This document shows positions 1 through 9,287 of a stretch of 64,000 bases of DNA, piece by piece. Within the stretch, counting starts at the first letter, position 1; the number at the start of each line of letters is the position of its first letter. The translations under genes were made by a program, and so were the position numbers. This stretch comes from Pseudeuparius sepicola (Eukaryota; Arthropoda; Insecta; Coleoptera; Anthribidae), in the NCBI GenBank assembly GCA_963920635.1, contig OY987298.1, positions 20,555,647-20,619,646 on the forward strand, read 5' to 3'. The notes under the pieces were generated by a model. The model was not told where the DNA came from. It saw only the letters and a program-made list of their open reading frames with translations, and did not search any database.

Positions 1-286
1 GTGGCAGTGTCTAAATAGCTGAGAAAAACAAGATAAAACCGCGTAAATATACTTTTGCGATCGTGTAAGTCCCTGTTGCCAGGCAAGCTGACCACGTGCT
101 TCTATTTACGCCGGATGTCTCCGAACGATTTTTAAATGCATGCCAATATATTGTACACGATAAATGTGAAGTACCAAATGACGATTTACGGAATGGCATG
201 CAGTTCTGTGGTGTAGAACATTGTCTAAAGTTAATGAGAAAAGTGCAACAAATTTCAGGTTATTTTAGATATGGGCTATATTAGAA

Positions 287-366
287 ATGTATATAGCCGA
301 GTGGGTAAAGGCGCGTTCCTAGAAACTTCATTTATTTCATCGTAGGTTCAAATCCCACACAATGCT
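287..366 (+). pseudogene. tRNA-Ser-like sequence, degenerate
   Basis: An A-box-like stretch (TAGCCGAGTGGGTAAAGG, 294-311) and a B-box (GGTTCAAATCC, 345-355) are spaced as in a tRNA. The middle holds CTAGAAA, which resembles a Ser(AGA) anticodon loop. The T-arm pairs with one mismatch, but I could not pair the acceptor or anticodon stems, so a working tRNA is unlikely. A tRNA pseudogene or the head of a tRNA-derived SINE fits best. A T-rich run follows directly. Confidence 0.4.
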
Positions 367-369
367 TTT

Positions 370-1199
370 TCTTTTTTGTAATTAACAACGAAAATTCAGA
401 TTTTAATTTTAATTTTTATTGTATACTGTTATAATAGTAAACGATACAATCTGCATTTTTGTTGATAATAATAATAATCGTTTGGAGACATCGCTTTTTC
501 ATGCAAACGGAAAATTGAATTGCACACCCTTCTGCACGCGAGCGCTCGAGCGGCCCTTAAAATTCGCTTCTTTAGCACATTCATGGCATTTATATTCTTA
601 TTATGATTGGCATACATTTTTGAGGCACCATTTAATTTGATTAAGGATGTAGAGATTAATTATTGTTTAGGATGGAAGGTAGAAAAAATACAGAAAATTG
701 ATCAGCTGTTATTAACATTAAATATGTTACGATTAAATACGCCTCACCTATAATATTTAGCACAGAGATTTGCAGTCTCCCAAGTTTCAGGTTTTTTATA
801 TGGGGGATTGTCAAAAAGTTATTAAAGAACAAGACTTTTATCACGAAATGTTAGTATATAGACTATATATGACTATACGGGGAGTAGTAAAAAATGGTTA
901 GTTCTTATTTCCATCTTCCGGTTTGATTGGAAGTGAGTATTATTTTGACAATTATGTTTTTTTTAAATCTGTACATTTCAAAAATTTTACGGAACACTTT
1001 TCGATTTTTATTTCGTCGCTAAAAAAGGAAAAATCTTATTCTTTTTGTGTAGATCAATCTCAATCAGATATTTTTGAGGGACGCGTAAGGGATGTGTGAG
1101 TATATACTGATTTTTTTTTGTGTAAATCAATGTCAGTCTCAAATATAATATATATGTTTTTGATGCAAGTAGTAAAACTAAATTAGGGGTTATGTCATA
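370..1199. other. AT-rich stretch, no gene seen
   Basis: I see only short stop-bounded frames with no recognisable motif, and no clear inverted repeat. Around 850-1190 there are poly-T tracts and TATATA runs of no evident meaning. Confidence 0.5.
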
Positions 1200-1689
1200 C
1201 AGTGACCGGCAGAAAGTTGGACACAAATGGAAAACTTTTTTATTATTAATTTCTCAGAAAATTTTATTCTTGATAAAAGTTGGTACATCGTTTCAAACTC
1301 AAAACGCACATATCAAAATTTAAGTATCTCTTTTTGGATACGAGGGAGATTCAAAAATGTCAAAATAACTCAAGAGTAAAGTATACCCTTATTTTTTAAA
1401 ATACGGTAAAATGTTACTTACAAAAGTTGTTTGGAATCAAAGGTGGACGTCAGATTTAAAGTCACAGCCACCTAGTCGGAAAAAAGAAATTTAAATTTTT
1501 TTGTCTTTTTTTCGACCACCCTGTGTATTACAAAAAAACTAAATAACTCAAGCGCAAGTTATCATTGGATAACACATGAATTTGCTCCTAAACTTTAATT
1601 TTGTTCGATTAGCAGCTAGAAATTTAAATTAATCGAAATCAGGGTTTAAAAATATTAAATTTTTGTGTCCAACTTTCTGCCGGTCCCTG
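1200..1689. mobile_element. Tc1-type MITE, 490 bp
   Basis: The ends are inverted repeats of about 28 bp (CAGTGACCGGCAGAAAG at the left, its complement with CAGGGACCGG at the right), differing at one base. TA dinucleotides flank both ends (1198-1199 and 1690-1691), as expected for Tc1/mariner insertions. The interior has no coding capacity and includes a CACCCTGTGTA motif near 1530. The outer sequence resembles known Tc1-like termini, so a transposase in trans is presumed. Confidence 0.8.
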
Positions 1690-1691
1690 TA

Positions 1692-2150
1692 TATTGGTTT
1701 TTACAGAATGTGCATGTGCGCGTGCTACTCTGGGTTGTATAAAGGGTTACTTGTATCATCAATAGTTGCAAAATTTACTTAAAGTTACCTAAAGTTATTA
1801 CTATGTAACTTTCAGCAACCACATTTTTATAACAGTTGTGGGGTACATTATAAAACCTATGGTGAAATCTATTACCAAAGGTTAATGGCCATTTTAAGCT
1901 TTTTACTGTTATAGATTAGGTTTAAATCCATCAAAGAAAATTAACTATCATATTTATAGTTGTTTAATGAAAATAAATAAAAATCGAAAAATTGTTAACA
2001 CATCATATTTGCAGAGCCCGTGAATTTTCTGGAGGTAGAATCTAATTTTACACGATGCAGAAAAAGTTGTATGTGGATTTACTGCTCTCCTGAGCTCGAG
2101 CCTTTTACTATGCTCAAAATAGACAACATGGATGATTTAAAGAAACAAAA
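1692..2150. other. AT-rich spacer, nothing recognised
   Basis: No repeat pair, RNA gene or coding signal was found. A reading frame that starts at 2020 runs straight through the left end of the next transposon, so it is not treated as a gene. Confidence 0.5.
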
Positions 2151-2152
2151 TA

Positions 2153-3133
2153 GGGTAATTCCGAGAGAGACGCGCCCCCCGGAGAGATGCCTAACTGCAA
2201 TATTTAAGCTATTAACGTATAGATGGAGCCACCATTGCCGTGTAGTAGAGTGTTATGATCGACACGGTGAAGTCAAGTGCGACTGCAACGAAAAAGTGCA
2301 TGGTGCTCGAGCTATTTGCTTAAATCATTTTGAACGGTTGCGGAAATTTTATCCACCGGTAAGGAAGTTTTGTATTCGGACCAGCTTTCAAGTATTTTGT
2401 GACTAAATTCTCAATTCGTGGTCACTGTTGTTTGTAAAGGTTATGTTTTGTCTAGCATCAAGCTGTAATGTAGGCGCGTAGTTTGAAAATTTCTAGAGGC
2501 ATCTCTCCCTTAATTTTGGTACAGATGCCGAAAATGTTGTCGGGTGAGATGCCTGTAATTATTACCAGGTAAATTTGGGGTTGCTGAATGCAGTATTTTT
2601 GTTTAAGGGACAAAATTCCTACTGTATATAAAAGGAAACGCCAATCGCGGGAAAGTTGGACACAAAATCAACTAACTGCAGCGATAAAACATGTTACAGA
2701 ACGCACAATGTCATTGAAAGTTGCCTGTAGGGAGTTTGGTATTCCGCCAAGGACATTAAAGAGACACATAGATAATAACAACACTGTAAAGGAAAGAATG
2801 GTACCTAAGTCGATATTTGGTGTCGAATCAGAGAAAAAGATTGTCGCACATGTCATCAAACTACAAAAACATGGTTTCTCGCCTTCTCTCCCATGCATCT
2901 CTCCAGAACTGCTTGTGCATCTCTCCCGTATACTAAGGGTTAGATGCCCAAAGCACGAGTCCAAGAATTATTTTTTTCTTCATTATTTTTTCCAGAAATT
3001 AAGTTCACTTTGTGATTATATTATTTATTATATTTCCCTTTGTCAAACTCAATTTTGTTTTTATTAAAATTGCTATAAACATGGGTACAGCAATGGATTT
3101 GAAAAGGGGGTGGCGTCTCTACCGGAATTACCC
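2153..3133 (+). mobile_element. pogo/Tigger-like TIR element, internally deleted
   Basis: The element is bounded by TA on both sides (2151-2152, 3134-3135). Its terminal inverted repeats begin GGGTAATTCCG and continue with AGAGACGC-type sequence and a C run, about 22 of 28 positions matching. Copies of a GCATCTCTCC-like motif recur in both orientations near 2181, 2493, 2543, 2894, 2916 and 2941; subterminal transposase-binding sites are a natural reading. The interior carries a psq-type DNA-binding domain but no catalytic domain. TA duplication plus a psq domain point to the pogo/Tigger branch of Tc1/mariner. Confidence 0.75.
2588..3067 (+). pseudogene. pogo/jerky-like transposase, N-terminal fragment
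   Basis: The 159-codon frame lies inside the 2153-3133 element. Residues of about 16-75 look like a psq-type helix-turn-helix found at the N-terminus of pogo/Tigger and jerky-like proteins: a basic run (KRKRQ), SWTQNQLTAAI, and VACREFGIPPRTLKRHI. The conserved block continues to KHGFSP and then turns abruptly into unrelated residues from GCATCTCTCC-repeat DNA. A full-length relative would go on to the CENP-B HTH and the DDE domain. I read this as an internal-deletion derivative. It could still encode a short DNA-binding protein able to bind the family's termini. Confidence 0.7.
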
Positions 3134-3135
3134 TA

Positions 3136-4606
3136 TGATATGTCAACTTTAAAAAAACGAACTATCTAATTCGTTTCAAACGATAAAGATGAAATTATTT
3201 AAGGGGGGGCTCGCCATTGTATGTTTGGTTGCCTGTATCAATGTATTTTCATTTCCAACTAGCTGGAAAAAGTAGCGAATTTCAAAGGATTACAAAAAAC
3301 ACGGGTATTTTTAAAATATCCATAGATACTAATGACACTAGTTCAAAAGTTATGGGCGAGATTTTTTTTTGAATTTCAAACTTTATGCCGGCATAAATTC
3401 GTCTATTTTGTCTCTTGAGCCGGAATTTTACCTTCGTTAAGATTGGCATAGATTTCGGAATATGCTCGGAACGAAAACACGATAATAGACATTGTAATTA
3501 TCCAGTCTTGTTGTAAATAAAAAACATAGGCAAAATGCCCTTTAAATTATGCAGCGGGAATGCAAAAGTGTGGCTATTTATCAGATGGCGCGAAAAACAG
3601 ACGATCGATGAACGGTTGAGGCTGTTGTTACAGGTCCAGTTTAATAATTACATATATTATGTTCATATGATCAATTTTACGTTTTGGCGATATAATATTT
3701 AATCAACTAAGCTGTCTGATTACTTTTTTATGTTTTTGTATTACTTCCATATTATTATATACTATGAATTGCGAATTTTTAATATTAAAATAATATAAAA
3801 CTTCAAAAGGTATATTCGGGAGACCCTCGTAGCTCAAAGACTCCGATCTGTGATTTTAACCCCTCTCTTTTTAGCAATGGTTCATTGATTTTTAGCTTGA
3901 AAGGTACACGGCGGCACTAAAAACTGCTTTAGTTTACTTAGCATTATTTATACATACGTGTGGGTTGGGTACTGTTATGTTCTTATAGTTATGTCGCCGT
4001 TATGTATTTTTCGAGAGGAAAACGCAATCGTTAGCATATAAACTGACATTAGGGGAGGATTCATGTCTATGTCTCTATATGTATAGGTATGTCGAAAATT
4101 ATCTATACCGGGTGTTCCATTTTAATAAATGCAGCTATTATAAATATCTCAAAAACGAAAATCACAAAAAAATCACATAAAAGTTGAAGCATATTATGAG
4201 GTGCAATGTAAGACGCACGTTTTCACTTGTAGGCAGACGACGTTTTCAAGGTCACTTGAATGTCTACTATGTTTTTTACTGTTAAAGGCATATCTTTAGT
4301 TAAAGAATGTGATTCGGCACATTTTCTGTAGGTATAGTATTGCGCTGGTATAAAAAATTATGTTTAGTTTTTTCAATGAAATGAAACATGGTCTTTTATG
4401 TGTACATAACGTGTTTCTTCGTTTGCATTAACACTACATTCAAACACACATTTTAAGTAACGCAATAATTAAGATAAATACATATCTCGAAAATAAAAAA
4501 TTAAAAAAGAAAACGATATATTGATGCGAAAGAACATCTTCTGTACCTACTATATGTTAAACATCTACAGTGTGACCTCCGTTAAGGAGTTAACACCCTG
4601 GTAAAA
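3136..4606. other. No gene; one solitary repeat terminus
   Basis: No coding signal was found. Near 4106 a TACCGGGTGTTCCATTTTA motif resembles the AAATGGAACACYTTG-type ends seen at 23168 and 39222, so a decayed MITE end may start there. Its partner was not located. Confidence 0.4.
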
Positions 4607-4621
4607 TATCTTTATTTGTTT

Positions 4622-5140
4622 ACCGATTTTGATAAACTTTGAAAAAGTCGTTTCTATTTTAATGTTACATAAGCGCCTATTTCCTATTTATAAAATTTCT
4701 TAAAATTTTAAAAAGTCATTACTGCGTAAAAACTATTTTATATCACTAGCTATATACAATATAATATACGAGTATCATTCTATAATTTTATTAACTTTTT
4801 ATTATTACTAAAAAATATCTATAAGAATATGTCTTTTTCAAAAGAAAATTATATTAACGCTTTAAAATTCTATTGTGTTTGACACAAAGTTGATGTACCG
4901 GCAAGCATTTAGGTAGTACCATAGAAGAATCTACTACGTAAATTCTTCTATGGTAGTACCTATAAATTTATTTACATTACATTTTCCATTACTCTAGATG
5001 TATGCCAAAATAATACATATATTAAGATATCAGCAAATAGTAGGTATTTCACGTATCTAACAAAATTCACAACTTTACGTCAACTTTGGATCAAATACAA
5101 CTTTCTTTCGGTTTATCAATATTTTAATGAAAAGTTAATA
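4622..5140. repeat. Diverged copy of the 63.2-64.0 kb palindromic repeat
   Basis: This stretch aligns collinearly with 63243-63700. Shared landmarks include TTGAAAAAGT near the start, AACGCTTTAAAATTCT, AAGTTGATGTACCG, AGCATTTAGG, ATGCCAAAATAAT and ACGTATCTAA. Only one arm is present here; the copy at the right edge of the window is a two-armed palindrome. The copy is interrupted by a 33-bp palindromic insertion at 4920-4952 that the other copy lacks. Confidence 0.65.
4920..4952. mobile_element. 33-bp palindromic mini-insertion with 7-bp target duplication
   Basis: The unit starts CATAGAAGAAT and ends ATTCTTCTATG, an 11-bp perfect inverted repeat around an 11-bp centre. Exact 7-bp direct repeats GTAGTAC flank it (4913-4919, 4953-4959). 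The related repeat at 63.5 kb has no such unit, so it looks like a true insertion. A second copy with different 7-bp flanks lies at 51821-51852. Confidence 0.75.
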
Positions 5141-5149
5141 GAACGATAA

Positions 5150-5600
5150 AAGATAAAACTATAGTGACATAAATTCTAAATGTCAGTTAGGGTAAGTATT
5201 GTGATCATTCATGCGGTTTTGAGGGAGAATTATTATGTAATGTCAGTAGATTTGACAGCCGGTAGGTAGTATTTTACTCAACAATATTCTTAAAAACTAT
5301 GAAAAAATATATAAAAATAAAGGAGCGTAAATATTCATATTATTATTTTGTGTTTAACAATTATTCACAGTTTCCATCCCAAAATACGCCAGGATGGGAG
5401 CGATGTGCTGTTATTTGTATAAAAAGGGGGTCGGTCCGCCTGCCTCCCCCTAGACCCCTGGTTCCGACCAACGACCTTGCCGGGCAACAAAACAAAACAA
5501 CTTTTTATTCTCGCTCTGTACCAATGGCCGCTCTCCAACTCCAGCGCCATCTTACAGACACTTGCGCAATTTTTGCACTCCAGTAGCCAATTTCTGTTTT
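5150..5600. other. Left flank of the errantivirus; GC-richer from about 5380
   Basis: From about 5380 to 5590 the DNA is richer in C and G, with a TATAAAAAGGGGG motif at about 5418. It could be an old promoter or a repeat fragment, but no coding match was recognised. Confidence 0.35.
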
Positions 5601-5604
5601 AGCA
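5601..5604. repeat. Target duplication AGCA, left
   Basis: AGCA next to the 3' LTR (5601-5604) matches AGCA next to the 5' LTR (13201-13204). A 4-bp duplication is typical of Ty3/gypsy integrases. Confidence 0.85.
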
Positions 5605-5843
5605 ACTTAACTTACGGGATCGGAACAAGACCTTTTTAAAAAAATGCAAAGTTTTTTATTGGCAACTAGTACAGAGTCTGATAGTCAAAAGTCGAAAAAT
5701 GTGGAGCGCGATAGTTTATATAATTTAAGGAAAGCAGAATTCGCAAGATTTCAAGGTGTTCGAGAGTCCATCTAGACTCTGCTGAGTTTGTAGTTTCTAC
5801 GGCGTAATTTCTATGATGAGGTAGCAACTTCTAGAACATAACT
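5605..5843 (-). repeat. 3' LTR of the errantivirus
   Basis: It is 239 bp and identical to the LTR at 12962-13200 except at one position. In element orientation it carries a TATATAAA box (5715-5722) and, about 55 bp further on, an AATAAA polyadenylation signal (5655-5660). The last codons and stop of env lie within its first 47 bases. Confidence 0.95.
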
Positions 5844-7512
5844 CCTCCCGCCTTAAGTGGAGACTTCCGGAGTAAACAGGATGGAAGGCGACGTTGTCTT
5901 CTTTCTTCAAAATTTTGAATTTATTTTTCATTTTCCAAATAGTATAGGTGATCAGGATGATGACGATGCTTCCTACGGTGATCCATAATATCCAATCTAT
6001 CGGAGATGAAGTATCGATGTCGACTATGCTGATCGGGTTTGACGCTTGAATTTGTTTTTCCAATTGGTGAATATCTTGAAGGTTTACATTTTCGATTTTC
6101 AGGGGGCTTCTTCTTGTTTCGATCTTGATTATTGATGGATTTTGAATTTTAGGTATTAATAAAGGATTTCCAATGGTTTTTGTTTCTTTGTTACCAATTT
6201 CATAAGATTTGTATTGAAATGTACAGTTGTAGGGTATCTGAAGTAAGTTGTTGCCTTGTAGAGTATGAAACTTCTTTTCTGGACATGTAGAAGTGGCTTG
6301 AATTTCTTCTTCGCTGATTATTATGAAATATTTATTATTAATTTTATTGATGATAAATTTTGGTGGTACGATCGGAATTTGGTTGCATTGATTTGGATGA
6401 CCATTTATTAAGGTGGTTATGCAGTCATTATTTTCTTGAATATTTTCTAGGTTACAGATGTATATTTCGTCAAGTTGCGGGCATGGTTCTTCCATGTATT
6501 GATGAGCCTTTTCTTCTAGGGCCAAGTAAGGTTTTGGGGGTACAATAATTAGGTTTTTATCCGTAGGGATTGGAAATAAATGAAAATATTGAAAGGTACT
6601 AGGATGTATTATAGGGAATTCCATGGCAAATATTATATTATTTTCCGAAAAATGGCAATTAGTCTTAATTATTGAATACCAAGATTCTAATTTTATATTA
6701 AGAATTTCTTGTTTTTTATATTGATTAGAAAGTTCGTTCAAAATATCCACAAGATTTCGCCTTGTCAAAATGTCGGGGTGTGCTACATGTAATTTTGAAA
6801 AGGTGACAGCATTCTCTAAATTATCTAGTAAAGTAATAATGATATTAGTATTTATAAAAATTTTTTCAACTATCGACATGTAGGTCGTATATCGGTAAAA
6901 TTCATTGGTAATATTGGAGATATTGTTTTGGATTTCATTAACTAACTTTGCGATTTTCCTTTGATTGGAATTAATGTCTTCTATAATTTTAGATTGCTTT
7001 TGCATTAACTGTTTAGAAAGAGACATTTGTAAATTAACTTCTGAGACAATTTTTCCTTGATTAGATTTTAGTAATTTTAAAGCATTATCATAGCGTTGAC
7101 CGTCATTAGCATCCAGGGTGCCAAAAAGCCATTTTTGTACAGTGCCTGCTAAATTTACAAGACCTCGTCGTTTCCGTTTGTGATTAAAATTTAAATTTTC
7201 ATATTTTTCGTTAAGTTCGATAATTAAAGGATATAAGTGTTCTGAAATATTACGAGAATTTCTAAGTAGAAAATTCCAACTTCCAAAGTCGAGTGAGGAA
7301 TTAATGTTTTGAAAAATGTTTGTTATCCCATCAATTTGAGTTTTTATGTCTAGTAAATTTATATCATATAAGAAAACATGTTTACTTTTTATAACGCGAG
7401 CTTGGCCTAATTCAAAGGGGAGAATTCCGGGAGAGTTGATTTTGGATATTTCTATTTTATTCTGAAATGTCACTATTATTTGCAGCAGAAGTAGAAGGAT
7501 TCTCAGCTTCAT
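5797..7512 (-). CDS. env: Errantiviral envelope glycoprotein (571 aa)
   Basis: The frame is intact and encodes a class I-like fusion glycoprotein of the errantivirus Env / baculovirus F type. Residues 1-17 form a hydrophobic signal peptide rich in leucine. A furin-type basic site (KRKRR, residues 112-116) is followed at once by a glycine-led hydrophobic segment expected to be the fusion peptide. N-glycosylation sequons are scattered through the ectodomain. One membrane segment (about 507-526) precedes a short basic cytoplasmic tail. The start overlaps the end of pol by 56 bp in another frame, so expression is expected from a spliced RNA as in gypsy. The stop lies inside the 3' LTR. Length and layout match functional relatives; whether it is expressed cannot be judged. 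Confidence 0.92.
   Translation of the reverse strand: MKLRILLLLLQIIVTFQNKIEISKINSPGILPFELGQARVIKSKHVFLYDINLLDIKTQIDGITNIFQNINSSLDFGSWNFLLRNSRNISEHLYPLIIELNEKYENLNFNHKRKRRGLVNLAGTVQKWLFGTLDANDGQRYDNALKLLKSNQGKIVSEVNLQMSLSKQLMQKQSKIIEDINSNQRKIAKLVNEIQNNISNITNEFYRYTTYMSIVEKIFINTNIIITLLDNLENAVTFSKLHVAHPDILTRRNLVDILNELSNQYKKQEILNIKLESWYSIIKTNCHFSENNIIFAMEFPIIHPSTFQYFHLFPIPTDKNLIIVPPKPYLALEEKAHQYMEEPCPQLDEIYICNLENIQENNDCITTLINGHPNQCNQIPIVPPKFIINKINNKYFIIISEEEIQATSTCPEKKFHTLQGNNLLQIPYNCTFQYKSYEIGNKETKTIGNPLLIPKIQNPSIIKIETRRSPLKIENVNLQDIHQLEKQIQASNPISIVDIDTSSPIDWILWITVGSIVIILITYTIWKMKNKFKILKKEDNVAFHPVYSGSLHLRREELCSRSCYLIIEITP
5844..5854 (-). promoter_or_regulatory. Polypurine tract
   Basis: On the element strand the bases next to the 3' LTR read AAGGCGGGAGG and then AGTTATG. 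A purine run at this spot primes plus-strand DNA synthesis in LTR elements. It also falls inside the env reading frame. Confidence 0.8.
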
Positions 7513-8309
7513 TTTCCTGTAACAAAGGAGGTTGTTTTAGCTCCTTCATATGAATTATTTCTTCTTTATTATTATTTTTGTTTTTTATTTTGAATTTATT
7601 ATGTTCTAAAATTTCGATAATTACGTATGGACCTATAAATTTGTTGCTCTTTTTATTTCTGTTAAGGGGATTTTTCTTAAATACAATTTGATTAATTTTA
7701 AAAGTAGGATTTGTATTGCCCTTTGCATTTTTCGTATTAACAATCTTTTCTTTTTCTTTTATTAACCTCGTTTGGACGTCACCATATACGTGTTTTAATT
7801 TTTCCGCGTGATTTTCGACATAGTTTGAGAAGAAGTGTTTAGGAGTAAAAATTTCGGGGTTTCTTAAGTCCGTATGACCGTATACTAATTCAAAAGGCGT
7901 GAATATCGTCGAACTGTGTATTGAGCAATTATAACCTAAAACGGCGTAATTTATTAAGTCGGTTTCGTTAGGGAAAGATTCTTTTAAAATTCGCAGGTGT
8001 TCTATTATTGTGGAATGGAAACGTTCTACTATACTGTTTGACTCGTGGTGGCCTGGTGTAGTGAAATGAATATCTATTTTATGTAATTTTAATAATTCCT
8101 TAACCGTTTCATTATTGAATTCACGTCCATTGTCTAAAATGATCTGTTGAGGAAGTACCAAAAGAACAAAAATATTTTACAAGAGCATCACATATGGTTG
8201 TAGCGGATTTTCCGGGAATTAATGTAGCTTGCGCGAATTTCGAGAAAGCGTCAACGAAAGTTAAATAGTTTCTGGTGTCATAATAGAACACATCGACATG
8301 AACTACCTG
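7457..8309 (-). pseudogene. pol: pol, integrase catalytic core and C-terminal domain (frame-broken)
   Basis: This part completes the integrase. The first catalytic Asp is in an HVDVF context just downstream of 8309, in a different frame from both neighbours. The second Asp (ILDNGREF context) and the catalytic Glu lie in the 7457-8161 frame, where a GPY-like motif (KFIGPYV) marks the C-terminal domain. A stop at 8303-8305 and a frame change at about 8160 separate the three pieces, each consistent with a short indel. The first visible codon of the last piece is TTG within continuing homology, so it is not a genuine start. The end overlaps env by 56 bp. As read, no full integrase can be made. 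Confidence 0.88.
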
Positions 8310-9287
8310 AATGGTTTACAAGGAGTTTCAGTTAATACTTGAGGTACATATGGAGGGTTTCTACCGTATTTGGTTCTCTGACAAATTTCGCATGCATTTA
8401 TATATGCAGTAATATCGGACTTCATATTTATCCAAAAATAGTTTCTCTTTAAATAATTTAGTGTTTCTTGTATTCCGCGATGATTCGTTTTTCCTAAATG
8501 GTGATTTTTTATTAGTAATAACTGTTCCTCTTTGTCTTTTATGGTATTAATTAATTTTGTACATATTATCAGTTTGGGACCTAATCGATTGAAATGCTCT
8601 GAGTAAATATTTGAAAATTGTGTTATAAATTGCGAATGATTAAAATAAATGTGATACGTAGTGTTTGGTCTTAGATATTGTTTTAGAAAATCTAGGATTA
8701 ATTGCTCATTTGAAATTAAAGGAATTTTGACTGTCATAATTTTTTGGTGCAAGTAGTTTTCTTGTTCTACTGAAAGTTTATCGACGTTATTTTTGAAAAT
8801 ATGTATTTGATTCGTTTTATTATTGATAATTTCGTCCAAAATAGGTAAACTTTCATTACATATTTCTTTTGAGAGGGAATGGGCAGTTTCGTCATCACTA
8901 ATTTCAATAGGTGCGTTATTTAATATTGTCGGTCTAGGTTTATCAGGAGGTCGGATTTGTATGTCGGAGTGAATTATTATCTTAGGTTTCGTTCGCGGGA
9001 CGGGGTCAGCTGTGTGAGTGTCTGGCGTTAATGAACTTGCTTGGGTATTGTTTACATTACTGTTAGAAATTTCTTGGCTTGTACTGGGTAGTTCAAAATT
9101 TTCTGGGTTTTCTACATAGTTCCTTAAAAATTCGAAAGTTTCTTGATTTATATCTCCTGGATTATTGATAACAGATTGGGTTTCATGAATATTCAAATTT
9201 ATACGAGAGAGTGCGTCGGCATTGGAGTTTAACTTTCCCTTTTTATAAACAATTTTGTAATCATACTCTTCTAATTTGAGACGCCAA
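8303..9287 (-). pseudogene. pol: pol, RNase H tail, spacer and integrase zinc finger (frame-broken)
   Basis: The frame continues from the RNase H connection with RWRLKLEEYDY and the ADALSR motif typical of gypsy Pol. A Pro/Thr/Asn-rich spacer of about 150 residues follows, then the integrase HHCC finger: HHLGKTNHRG and, 30 residues on, CEIC. It starts after a frame break at about 9288 and ends at a TAG (8303-8305) just before the catalytic core. The Met 9196 start is not natural because homology runs upstream of it. Confidence 0.88.

Noticed and set aside
287..366. Functional tRNA-Ser gene
   Set aside because: The acceptor and anticodon stems do not pair, so I list it only as a degenerate tRNA-like sequence.
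2020..2406. 128-codon frame with many cysteines before the pogo-like element
   Set aside because: It crosses the left TIR and target site of the 2153-3133 transposon, and no family is recognisable.
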